From: Roseiconus nitratireducens | GTDB lineage: Bacteria > Planctomycetota > Planctomycetia > Pirellulales > Pirellulaceae | DNA length: 32,122 nt | Reading direction: 5' to 3' | Assembly: GCF_008629675.1 (NCBI RefSeq) | Contig: NZ_VWOX01000031.1 | Span: 1-32,122, forward strand | In this document: piece by piece, positions 24,442-31,910 of the stretch | How positions within the stretch are numbered: position 1 is the first letter of the stretch | Layout: the number at the start of each line of letters is the position of its first letter | Made by a program: the position numbers and the translations under genes | The notes under the pieces: generated by a model | The model's database searches: none | Seen by the model: the letters and a program-made list of their open reading frames with translations, nothing else | Told to the model about the DNA's origin: nothing

Positions 24442-27400
24442 TCACTCCACCACCATCACTCCGTTCATGACCATCCAGTGCCCGGGGAACGTGCACAGGT
24501 AAGGGTACCGGCCGGGACGGTTGGGGGCTCGAAAGTAAATGGTTTGCTCTTTGCCGGGACCGACGATGTCGGTGTGCACAATCACGCGATCCGTTTCGGG
24601 AACATAGTGTCGGGCGAAAGCATCCGGGCGGGCAATCAGCTGATTCGCCAACTCGCCGACCGAACGAAGCGACTCCGGTGCCGCCAGCACCCAATTGTGT
24701 GGGACGACGTCCGGATTGGAAAGCGTCAGGGCAATCGCTTCTCCAGATTTGGCCCTGAACATTTGCGTCGCGTAGGTGAGATTCTTTCCCGTCGCGATCT
24801 CGATCGGTCGCGCGCCCTTGATCTCCGCCAACCAGGGATTGTCGATCTGCAACGCGTTGGTTGCCATGTCGACCTCGATCGGGTGCGCGGCAATTGTCTT
24901 TTCGCGTGACGTGTAACCGGGAAACTCCGTCATCGGCGCATCCATTCGGTGCACGGTGATGATCAAGTCGTGTCCGTCAACGGTCCGCTGCGTCGTCGCA
25001 ATCGATCCGGGTTCGTTCACACGCAGGTGCAAATGAAGTTGGTTGACCGGTTGGATCTCCGGGATTTCCAGGAATAGTGACTTCCCGCCGCCCAGGACGT
25101 GAGCGGACGCAAGACGTAGCGGGTCGTGTCCCGCGACGCCGGGGTGCGTCGTTGACAACTCTGGTGAACCGTACGCGCCGCTGTACCGGTAGTTCCAACA
25201 TTGCGCAAAATGATTTGCCACGTCGGACGCGACGTCCGCGTCCAGCGGTTCGGCGAAATCGATGCGGATTCCGTTTTGGTGGACATGGAATCCGATCGGC
25301 GTTTGACATCGCTGTCCCGTGTATCGCATTCGTTGGAAACAACCATCGTCTGGCGTGTAGGTTCCCCAGCCCTTCATGCCGGACACGTACAGTTGTCCGT
25401 CACGCGGGCGGAATCGACCGCGGTGCGCACCCGAACTGAATTCGCCAGCCAGCGGCACCACCGCACCTTGCAGTTGGCCGTCCACACGATCCTGAAGCAC
25501 CGAGAACACGGTGCCCATACCGAACGACAAGTGCACCAGATTGTTCGCCAGCGGACCCCAACGAGGATCATCGGCCCAAACCTGGCCGCCGCTGGAATTG
25601 TCCAACCCACGCGGCAGATATGCCAAGGGCAGCGACGGCGTTTGATGATCGACCGGACCGCGGTAACCGTAGTGGCGGAGGGGCCTGGACGATCCCGCGT
25701 CACGCCCAGAACGGGATGTCAAATCGGAACCGGTCTCTGGAACGGCGCAGATCATCGAAGCGGGGGTCCAAGTCCCTTCCGAGCACGGGACGGTCACCGT
25801 TCCGTCTGGCATCAGCCCCAAGCCGTCGGGATTTCGGAAACCCGTCGCGATCACTTCCGCATGCTGTCCGTCGGCGGAGATCCGCACCAGCCCTTGGTTT
25901 CCGGAAGCGGTGTAAAAGCGGCCTTGAGAATCACGTTGCAATCCGCAAATGAAGTCGTGCCCAGCGGCCGACGTCTCCATTGCTTTGCTGAAGCATTCGT
26001 AGAAATCCGCTTCGCCATCATCGTTCCGGTCGGATAAACACACCAACTGATCGCGACATTGCACAAAGACCTTGTCGTCGACAACCACCAGACCTTGCGG
26101 GTGATGCAGCCCCGACGCGTAGCGTCTCCAACGGGCCTCGCCGATTTGCTCGACGCCGCTGTCCAGCCCCGTGACGTGCCAGACGTCTCCTTGCATGGTG
26201 CAAACCATCGCGCTGCCATCGCTTAGGAAATCGTGACCGCTGCAAAACAGCAACGTGCTCCATGGATTCCGCTCAGGCAACTCGATCGTGTCAATTGCGT
26301 ACGGACGATTTTGACCTGGAACGATCCGAGTCGCCAAAACCTGCGGCCACTGACTCGGGCTCCCTTTGACGATCGAACGCAGGGAATGCTCCGATACCGG
26401 TGCGATTTCGCGAACCAATTTGTATCCCGATTCGGAACTCGGGTCGCGTTCCACCCAGGGCGAATCCAGGTAATCGACGCCATCGATCTGGTAGGCAAAC
26501 ACGACACGTTTTCCGCTTCGGTAAATGCCCTGGTAACGTTGTTCGCCCGGCGGCGGTGATCCGGTTTTGGAAGGGATCATCGTTCCCGCGGCTGACAACC
26601 CGCCAAGGAACCCGTAGCGAACAGATGAAAACTCCAAGAAGTCACCCGTCCAGACAGCGTCAATCGTCAGCCGATCGACATTGAAACAGATCGACAGCTG
26701 ACCCGCTTCACCCAGCTGGACACAGACCGCCCGCGGGACCGTCACACCATTTCCCCGGAACACTCCCGCTTGCATGGATCCCAGCTCGGTCTCATTCCAA
26801 CGGCCGTCTTGCCACTGGTCTTCGCCCTGGTTTCCCCAGTGCCCCAATTCTCCACCGTCAAGCCCGGGGTACGCCGCGATCAGCATCGGCATCGGTGACT
26901 GACCGAGAAAGTGTTCCGCTTGCCGGGCGTAAAAATCGTACAACCGGTCACGGTTCACTCGGTGGCGGCTTGAGGGCCAAAGTTCGGGGCGGATCGGTTC
27001 GGCAAGAATCGGAAACGTCGCCGGGTGATGATGCTGGCCCTGCTCCAAAGCGGCCACGATGGATTCTGGAAGCGGCTGCCCGTCTCGCCCAAGGTCGTTT
27101 AGGAAACAGAACAAATCCAATTGTTGTTGATGCGTGATCGATTGCATCAAACCGGTCGGCATCACGGTACCGCTTTGGACTTCTGCCTCGATTTGATCTT
27201 GCTCCAATTCCACGACCCGTCCGCTTGAATGATCGCGAATCCGAACACGTTCCGAGTCGAGAGGCTCCTTGTATCCGGTCAGCACCCTGCCGTCGTCCAA
27301 CAGCACCTGCCAAGACGTGTACTCCGGTTTCACCTCGCGGCCCGGCCATAAAACGGACTCCACGATCTGCTCGGGCGTGCGTTGCTTGGCCACTTGTGAC

Positions 27401-29094
27401 AATTCTGGTCCGACGGTTCCGCCGTGGGGCCCCACTCGGTGACAGGACAAGCACCCCAGCCTTGCGTCGGCAAAGACGGCCGCTCCACGCATGGCGTCGC
27501 CCTCACGACGGGCTTCCTCGGACAGCCCTCGCACTCTGTCGGCGTCAAACGCAGGCGGCGCGTCGAGCGTTGCTGAAGCTCCATCCTCGGCCGGCGTGGG
27601 ATTTCTGTTCTTTGCCGGTTCATCGGCTGCCGAGCGTTGGTCGTCAGCCAAATCCCAGAACCCCAGCGTCGCATCGTCTCGTGGGGGCGCTTCCGTCGAT
27701 GCAACCGGCGATTGCTCACCGGCCGCGAGGTGGACCCACAATAGCAGCCCTTGATGTCGCAACGTCCCCTCGACAAGTCGGCCCAGGCCCAATCCACCGG
27801 GAACCGCCGGGCGATTGCCATTCCGTTCGACTGTTTGATCGGCGACCGTTTCACCATCGACGTACAGCCGGACTCGGTCGGGAAGCAGTTGCATCGCCAG
27901 CGTATGCGGTTGCCCGTCGCAAACCATGGCCCGGCTCCGAACATGATCCGGCGAATAGCCCGGAAGATAAACGGTCAAATTGCCGTTGCCTCGTTCGGTG
28001 AATAACTCCCAATGCTCACCGGAACGTTTGCTGTCGCAGGCGATCAGGATGTTGTATTCGTCTTTCCGCGCCAGAGTTGCTCGGCATTGTGCGGTCAGCG
28101 GCGGCTTGCGATACGCCACGCGGCCGGGAAGCAGGCGACCTGGATCGGCACCCTGGTTGGCCCCATCCGACGGGCTGGGGCGATCCGCCTTTGGCAAAGG
28201 TTGCGGCGTGTCGGGTTTCGGTCCGCCACTCCCCTTCTCTGAAAGTTCTTTGCGGACCCATCGCAGCCCGTCGCGGTTCTCCAGCAGTGAATCGCGGGCA
28301 TCCAGCTCGTCGCGATGATCCAGAATGCCGATTGGGCCGCGGTAATCGCTTTCCAGCACGACACGGATCATCTCCAACTCTTCTGAACCCTTGCCGATCC
28401 CCAAAATCTTGGGTTGCGCTCCCGGATTCATTCCGTTCAGATTCAAACACAGCAGGTACGGCTTCATCCGTTCAAACGAAGCTTCCCAATCCTGGATGTG
28501 ATCGTGTCCGTGGTGAAAGTTGTAAACGATTCCGACATGATCGAATCCGTCGGCACGCAGTCGCTCGCAGACCGCCACCAGGTTCTTCGGTTCGCCTCCC
28601 CAACCTCCGTGGTTGTACAAACCCAGTTTACAACCGACCTCGCCTGCTCTCCGTGCCACCGGTTTCAATTGCTCGGCGGCTGCGGCAACGTTGTCCGGAT
28701 CGTTGGCTTTTCCCGGCGAAGGACAAGTCTGCCAGATCTGTGGGTGCAGGTCGTATTTCTTGAAAAGCTCGAACGCCTTGTCGTGGGTGCCCCAAAACGC
28801 AAAGAATTCGATGCCGTGCTTTTGATAGGCCAGAATCTCCTGCTCAAATGTCGGAACATGTTCGGCCCGCCAGTCGTAAGCGCAACGACGGATACCCAGA
28901 TCACTGAGCATCTGGGCCCGCGCTTGCGGAGTGCGTTTGGCCGCATCGAACGGAACGATGCACCAGGCCACCAGGTTTTCGCGTCGCAACACATCGTCGG
29001 TTGCGAGCAGCGTGCCGGCGCGGAACGTCCCGGTCAACAACAACAAGGACGCAGCAAGGAAGACAGAACGGACGCACCGCGGAGAATTCGGCAT
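24442..29094 (-). CDS. Giant secreted multidomain protein: TIM barrel, LamG-like, cytochrome c, DUF6797-like, propeller, cupredoxin
   Basis: A 1550-residue exported protein; the start at 29094 opens a signal peptide (VFLAASLLLLTGTFRAGTLLA). The frame is open for 176 more codons, but these read through intergenic repeats. Domains in order: a sugar-phosphate isomerase/epimerase-like TIM barrel (about 35-285; LGLYNHGGWGGEP, GIVYNFHHGHDH, GPIGILDHRDE); a concanavalin/LamG-like fold (about 325-460; RVRLYVDGETVADQ); a planctomycete haem-binding cytochrome c domain (about 530-670) with CLSCH at 548-552; a DUF6797-like region (about 690-840); a sorbosone-dehydrogenase-like beta-propeller (about 910-1260; GLHHPQGL, GFRNPDGLGLMPDG); and an azurin/plastocyanin-like cupredoxin (about 1415-1550) with type 1 copper ligands His1466, Cys1534, His1539 and Met1543. 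Oxidation of a sugar with electrons passed to haem and copper is inferred. It is followed by the GtaA-like and esterase genes. Confidence 0.9.
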   Translation of the reverse strand: MPNSPRCVRSVFLAASLLLLTGTFRAGTLLATDDVLRRENLVAWCIVPFDAAKRTPQARAQMLSDLGIRRCAYDWRAEHVPTFEQEILAYQKHGIEFFAFWGTHDKAFELFKKYDLHPQIWQTCPSPGKANDPDNVAAAAEQLKPVARRAGEVGCKLGLYNHGGWGGEPKNLVAVCERLRADGFDHVGIVYNFHHGHDHIQDWEASFERMKPYLLCLNLNGMNPGAQPKILGIGKGSEELEMIRVVLESDYRGPIGILDHRDELDARDSLLENRDGLRWVRKELSEKGSGGPKPDTPQPLPKADRPSPSDGANQGADPGRLLPGRVAYRKPPLTAQCRATLARKDEYNILIACDSKRSGEHWELFTERGNGNLTVYLPGYSPDHVRSRAMVCDGQPHTLAMQLLPDRVRLYVDGETVADQTVERNGNRPAVPGGLGLGRLVEGTLRHQGLLLWVHLAAGEQSPVASTEAPPRDDATLGFWDLADDQRSAADEPAKNRNPTPAEDGASATLDAPPAFDADRVRGLSEEARREGDAMRGAAVFADARLGCLSCHRVGPHGGTVGPELSQVAKQRTPEQIVESVLWPGREVKPEYTSWQVLLDDGRVLTGYKEPLDSERVRIRDHSSGRVVELEQDQIEAEVQSGTVMPTGLMQSITHQQQLDLFCFLNDLGRDGQPLPESIVAALEQGQHHHPATFPILAEPIRPELWPSSRHRVNRDRLYDFYARQAEHFLGQSPMPMLIAAYPGLDGGELGHWGNQGEDQWQDGRWNETELGSMQAGVFRGNGVTVPRAVCVQLGEAGQLSICFNVDRLTIDAVWTGDFLEFSSVRYGFLGGLSAAGTMIPSKTGSPPPGEQRYQGIYRSGKRVVFAYQIDGVDYLDSPWVERDPSSESGYKLVREIAPVSEHSLRSIVKGSPSQWPQVLATRIVPGQNRPYAIDTIELPERNPWSTLLFCSGHDFLSDGSAMVCTMQGDVWHVTGLDSGVEQIGEARWRRYASGLHHPQGLVVVDDKVFVQCRDQLVCLSDRNDDGEADFYECFSKAMETSAAGHDFICGLQRDSQGRFYTASGNQGLVRISADGQHAEVIATGFRNPDGLGLMPDGTVTVPCSEGTWTPASMICAVPETGSDLTSRSGRDAGSSRPLRHYGYRGPVDHQTPSLPLAYLPRGLDNSSGGQVWADDPRWGPLANNLVHLSFGMGTVFSVLQDRVDGQLQGAVVPLAGEFSSGAHRGRFRPRDGQLYVSGMKGWGTYTPDDGCFQRMRYTGQRCQTPIGFHVHQNGIRIDFAEPLDADVASDVANHFAQCWNYRYSGAYGSPELSTTHPGVAGHDPLRLASAHVLGGGKSLFLEIPEIQPVNQLHLHLRVNEPGSIATTQRTVDGHDLIITVHRMDAPMTEFPGYTSREKTIAAHPIEVDMATNALQIDNPWLAEIKGARPIEIATGKNLTYATQMFRAKSGEAIALTLSNPDVVPHNWVLAAPESLRSVGELANQLIARPDAFARHYVPETDRVIVHTDIVGPGKEQTIYFRAPNRPGRYPYLCTFPGHWMVMNGVMVVE

Positions 29095-29198
29095 CACAGG
29101 ATCAGGTTCTGAGGCGGGAAGGGGAATAACGAGCATTGTAGCTCGCGCCCACTCCCACGCGTCACCCGCGCCTTTCGACTCTGGTGCACGCACCAAAT

Positions 29199-29249
29199 CC
29201 AGTCGCGAACTGATGACAGCCCCCTGCCGTCGGTGCAAGCCGACGGAAA
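29199..29249 (+). repeat. Dispersed repeat family B, copy 3
   Basis: Starts CCAGTCGCGAA and ends with the hairpin CCGTCGGT-GCAA-GCCGACGG then AAA; the T in the first arm makes a G-T or mismatched end pair, while the rest pairs perfectly. It shares its order and most bases with 8545-8595 and with the inverted copy at 157-207. A family C element follows about 30 bases later. Confidence 0.75.
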
Positions 29250-29280
29250 CGGCGAGCGACGCTCTTGCCCTCGCTGCGCT

Positions 29281-29322
29281 CACCTTCCTTGGAAAGAAGG
29301 ATGAACTAAAACTGCACGACCT
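29281..29322 (+). repeat. Repeat family C, copy 2
   Basis: CACCTTCCTTGGAAAGAAGG followed by ATGAACTAAAACTGCACGAC and CT. It matches 8641-8687 across the core and tail, and the tail also matches 12001-12027. It connects two family B copies, so the local order is B-C-B. Confidence 0.65.
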
Positions 29323-29373
29323 CCAGCCGCGACGCGACGACAGCCCCCGGCCGTCGGTGTAAGCCGACGGAAA
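29323..29373 (+). repeat. Dispersed repeat family B, copy 4
   Basis: CCAGCCGCGACGCGACGACA, then GCCCCCGG and the hairpin CCGTCGGT-GTAA-GCCGACGG followed by AAA. It begins immediately after family C copy 2 and is a direct repeat of 29199-29249, at a distance of 124 bases. Confidence 0.75.
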
Positions 29374-29426
29374 TGGCGATCTCCTTTCAACACCATTTCG
29401 ATCGCGGTCATGCGATGCGACGGGGC

Positions 29427-29464
29427 CGCAGAGCCGACCATTGCCCCGCTGGTCGGCGTCTGCG
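29427..29464. repeat. Family D bulged hairpin, copy 1
   Basis: A 14-bp stem with one extrahelical base. GCCGACCA (29433-29440) pairs with TGGTCGGC (29450-29457) across a 9-base loop; then G29458 is unpaired; then CGCAGA (29427-29432) pairs with TCTGCG (29459-29464). A second copy begins 143 bases to the right. Similarity between the copies continues for about 45 bases beyond the hairpin on the right side. Confidence 0.7.
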
Positions 29465-29569
29465 ACTTGGGATTCGCTCCCCTCCCCCGTCTCCGGTGCG
29501 TTGCCCCGAAACCGCGATCCTGCACCTGGCAAAACCGCACGTTCCCGCACCGAGCTTCCGGAACGGGGC

Positions 29570-29607
29570 CGCAGTGCCGACCATTGCCCCCCTGGTCGGC
29601 CGCTGCG
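29570..29607. repeat. Family D bulged hairpin, copy 2
   Basis: The inner stem GCCGACCA/TGGTCGGC (29576-29583 and 29593-29600) is identical to copy 1. The outer stem CGCAG/CTGCG (29570-29574 and 29603-29607) is separated by an asymmetric internal loop of one base on the left and two on the right, so the single extra base on the 3' side is retained. It ends 18 bases past the intI stop codon; its right-hand homology arm runs into the last codons of intI. Confidence 0.7.
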
Positions 29608-29625
29608 CCCTGGAGTCCACACTCC

Positions 29626-31128
29626 CTACCCCGTATTCCGGTACGGCACCGCAAACCATTTCTGCCACCACCGTGGCCGTGCCCCGTCGGCGGATTCAAG
29701 CAGTGGATGTCCAACACCATTGTCGCCGGCAGATTGCAACTCGGATTCCGGCGCGGACGGCCCCGAGTCCAGTTGCTCATTCGATCCGGGCGCCGTCGGC
29801 TTCGGTTTCATTGCACTCGCCATTCGATCCAACGGGCTGACCACCGCGACGTCGTCGCGGTTGACCACGTGCGTGTAAATCATCGTGGTGGCAACGTCCT
29901 TGTGGCCCAACAATTCTTGGATCATTCGGATGTCCGTCCCCTCGTGCAGCAGGTGGGTGGCGAAAGAATGACGGAACGTGTGCGATGTGACCGCCTTGGG
30001 AACTTTGGCCCTTTCGACAGCGCGTCGCAGATGGTTGGGAAATGTATCACGATGCAGGTGATGGCGATGCATCTCGTGAGTTCGAGGGTCCTTTGAAAGG
30101 CGATGCGACGCGAAGACGAATTGCCATCGCCACTCGCTCGGTGCGTTTGGGTACTTCTTGGCAAGCGAATATGGCAACCAAACCGACGCCACTCCGTCGG
30201 CCACATCCTGTTCGTGTAAAGCGCGACGTGAGTTCAACGTTCGCTTCAGTGGCTCGACCAAGTCTTCGGGCAGCGGCACAATTCGACTCTTACTCCCCTT
30301 GGATTGATGGATCTCAATCAGCTGGTTGTCAAAGTCGATGTCTTTGACTCGCAAACGCAACGCTTCGCTGATTCTCAGCCCGCACCCGTACAGCAGCTTG
30401 GCAATGATCAGTGCCGTCCCGTCCAGGTGCAGAAAGACCCGCCGGATTTCGTCGGCAGACATGACCGTCGGGATCTGTTTCCCCTTGGATGCCCGCAGCG
30501 CCTGAATGCGACCGATATCGCGCTTGAAAACGTGCTCAAACAAAAACAGCAACGCGTGGAAGGCCTGGTTCTGAGTCGACGGTGCGACATTGCCATCGAC
30601 CGCCAGGTCCGTCAGGTAAGATTCGACGTCGGGGCCGCCGACGTTGGCGAAATCCGCCGAGCACTTCAGGCCTCGGGCGCGCATGAAAGCCTTGACCTTG
30701 CCGACGTAAGCTTTTTCGGTCGAGTACTTCTTTCCGTGGAATCGAAGCTTGCGACGCAATTGTTGGATCACGTCAGCTTCTCGAGGATTGATTTTGCCGA
30801 CGATGTCCTCGATCGTTTCGGCACCCTCGTCCTGGGCGCGTTCCCAGGCGGCAATCTCGCCCAACTTCTGATGAATCGGAATCAAATCTGTGCTGGATAG
30901 ATTTTGCACCGATTGTCGAAACACGATCAGCCCCTGAACCATGCTTTGGCGTTTCCATGCGGGCACGCCGCGGTCGCGTTGATCTTTAGAAAACGCGATC
31001 ACGTCACCAGCCGAGAATCTCCAGTCCACGTCTTGGCGTCGATGGTGGAACGTCGCGAGCTGTTTGAACCAGATACGCGCCCATTTCAAGTCGCGCTCGT
31101 GTTTGCCAGCGCGTTGAAAAAATGCCAT
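29626..31128 (-). CDS. intI: Integron integrase (tyrosine recombinase) with extended N-terminus
   Basis: A 500-residue tyrosine recombinase expected to recombine attI and attC sites. The ATG at 31128 has a strong ribosome-binding site (GGGAGGGG, about 7 bases upstream); an ATG at 31203 is an unsupported alternative. Catalytic residues are all present: Arg252 (GCGLRISEAL), the KGSKSR beta-strand (277-282), His383 and Arg386 (HTFRHSFATHL), His409 (LLGHKD), Tyr418 (MIYTHV). The IntI-specific insertion between patches II and III is clear at about 318-358 (LPYSLAKKYPNAPSEWRWQFVF, DPRTHEMHRHHL) and closely follows class 1 IntI. The normal core-binding domain spans about 120-205. Residues 1-115 are extra compared with the 337-residue IntI1 and look like a second, degenerate core-binding domain. 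The 65-residue tail after SPLDRM is also unusual. Confidence 0.95.
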   Translation of the reverse strand: MAFFQRAGKHERDLKWARIWFKQLATFHHRRQDVDWRFSAGDVIAFSKDQRDRGVPAWKRQSMVQGLIVFRQSVQNLSSTDLIPIHQKLGEIAAWERAQDEGAETIEDIVGKINPREADVIQQLRRKLRFHGKKYSTEKAYVGKVKAFMRARGLKCSADFANVGGPDVESYLTDLAVDGNVAPSTQNQAFHALLFLFEHVFKRDIGRIQALRASKGKQIPTVMSADEIRRVFLHLDGTALIIAKLLYGCGLRISEALRLRVKDIDFDNQLIEIHQSKGSKSRIVPLPEDLVEPLKRTLNSRRALHEQDVADGVASVWLPYSLAKKYPNAPSEWRWQFVFASHRLSKDPRTHEMHRHHLHRDTFPNHLRRAVERAKVPKAVTSHTFRHSFATHLLHEGTDIRMIQELLGHKDVATTMIYTHVVNRDDVAVVSPLDRMASAMKPKPTAPGSNEQLDSGPSAPESELQSAGDNGVGHPLLESADGARPRWWQKWFAVPYRNTG

Positions 31129-31204
31129 CGTGTGCCCCTCCCGAAAAGTCGACGGTACCAGACGAAACAAACGCGGGATCGCATCCTGAAATGCAGCTCC
31201 CATC

Positions 31205-31223
31205 CTTTGTTGTCACAACAAAG
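31205..31223. promoter_or_regulatory. Near-perfect palindrome upstream of intI
   Basis: CTTTGTTGT and ACAACAAAG are exact reverse complements around a single central C, giving a 19-base dyad 77 bases upstream of the chosen intI start. Its size and symmetry fit a repressor operator. Integrase genes elsewhere are often under LexA control, but this does not match the E. coli or Gram-positive LexA boxes, so the regulator is unknown. Confidence 0.5.
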
Positions 31224-31264
31224 CGTACCCGTTCGCTTATCCGGACCGCCTCCCTGGCGGCGGC

Positions 31265-31281
31265 GGACGGTCAAACCGTCC
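31265..31281. repeat. 7-bp stem hairpin upstream of intI
   Basis: GGACGGT and ACCGTCC pair perfectly around a 3-base loop. It lies 137 bases upstream of the intI start. It may be a terminator-like element that isolates intI or part of a recombination site region; no T-tract follows. Confidence 0.45.
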
Positions 31282-31376
31282 ACAGAAAAGAAAGTGACGC
31301 CTGGCGAAGGCGATGTCCACCCCCCGGCAGAAAAAAAGCCATAATATTTTCAAAGTTGCATCGGCATTTTAATTCC

Positions 31377-31413
31377 GTTCATCGTGGCAACGCATGCTGT
31401 TGCGCCACGGAAC
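31377..31413. repeat. Asymmetric long hairpin upstream of intI
   Basis: GTTC (31377-31380) pairs with GAAC (31410-31413), then after two unpaired bases CGTGG pairs with CCACG, and CAAC pairs with GTTG around the palindromic GCATGC loop region, with two extra bases on the right side. The unequal arms and the GTT/AAC ends recall integron recombination sites, but the outer boxes are in the opposite order from attC, so no name is given. Confidence 0.4.
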
Positions 31414-31520
31414 CAATCCAGCCATCATGTCCGAACGTTTGAACGCAACCAGTCACAGAGCGATGGTAAGCCAAGCGACAACCCGTTGGTGAACAGGAAC
31501 TTCGGATGACGTTTGGATTT

Positions 31521-31545
31521 CGTAGCTGCCGTCGCCAGACGGCGG
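31521..31545 (+). repeat. Repeat family A, copy 6
   Basis: CGTAGCTGCCGTCGCCAGAC then GGCGG, identical in core to the four copies at 24159-24328 and in the same orientation. It stands alone between the asymmetric hairpin and the open frame ending at 31910. Confidence 0.8.
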
Positions 31546-31637
31546 GAATCAATGCTCGGGCAAGCGCTTGAGCGAGCACAGCGTCACGTTGTTAGCCAAA
31601 CCATCATTCCTCATCGTTGTCTTATCGCCGCTCGTGA

Positions 31638-31910
31638 TCTATCGATGCCGCCGACGAGCTGTCGGCCTCCTTCGGTTCCGCCATCGACAAGCCGAAGCGA
31701 TTCTCAGTCTCATATCACTTCCCTGACACCGCAGGGATGTTGCTTGCTGCAGCGCAGGCCGAAACGAAATCTCTGCCGGTGCGAATCGAAGGCAGGGCCA
31801 AACTCCGTGCCCTCGGCGTTCTCTGTGGCAAACACTTCAGTATTCTCAGCGTCGAGATCAGAAGACGGACCGACTCCACATCAGTGTCGATCGAATGTCC
31901 GTCAGATTGA
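31638..31910 (+). pseudogene. Possible truncated or frameshifted small gene
   Basis: This frame is open for 90 codons between two stop codons and reads like protein: SIDAADELSASFGSAIDKP, then FSVSYHFPDTAGMLLAAAQA, SLPVRIEGRAKLRALGVL and CGKHFSILSVEI. There is no start codon before the ATG at 31737, which would give only 57 residues. The neighbouring frame immediately upstream (ending LIAARDLS) could join it by a single-base shift near 31638-31645. GC at codon position two is lowest (about 50 percent against 60), as expected for coding DNA, but third-position GC is lower than in the genes to the left. Its direction fits a cassette gene beyond intI. No family is recognised, and chance cannot be excluded. 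Confidence 0.25.

Larger units (their letters stand above)
29095..29625. other. Repeat-filled spacer between the giant gene and intI
   Basis: These 531 bases contain no credible gene. From left to right they hold family B copy 3, family C copy 2, family B copy 4, and two copies of the family D hairpin. All short open frames here, on either strand, are translations of these repeats. Both flanking genes are on the minus strand, so transcripts from intI would run through the D hairpins. Confidence 0.7.

Noticed and set aside
29095..29622. N-terminal extension of the giant multidomain gene to 29622
   Set aside because: The added 176 codons translate family B, C and D repeats and lie upstream of a clear signal peptide.
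29280..29780. Minus-strand open frame of 166 codons overlapping the end of intI
   Set aside because: It is a translation of the two family D repeats and an out-of-frame part of intI.
31205..31223. LexA box for intI
   Set aside because: The dyad does not match CTG-N10-CAG or the GAAC-N4-GTTC type; kept only as an operator of unknown regulator.
31580..31600. attC site at GTTAGCC
   Set aside because: The box differs from GTTRRRY at one position, and no partner RYYYAAC box with intervening paired arms is found at 50-150 bases.
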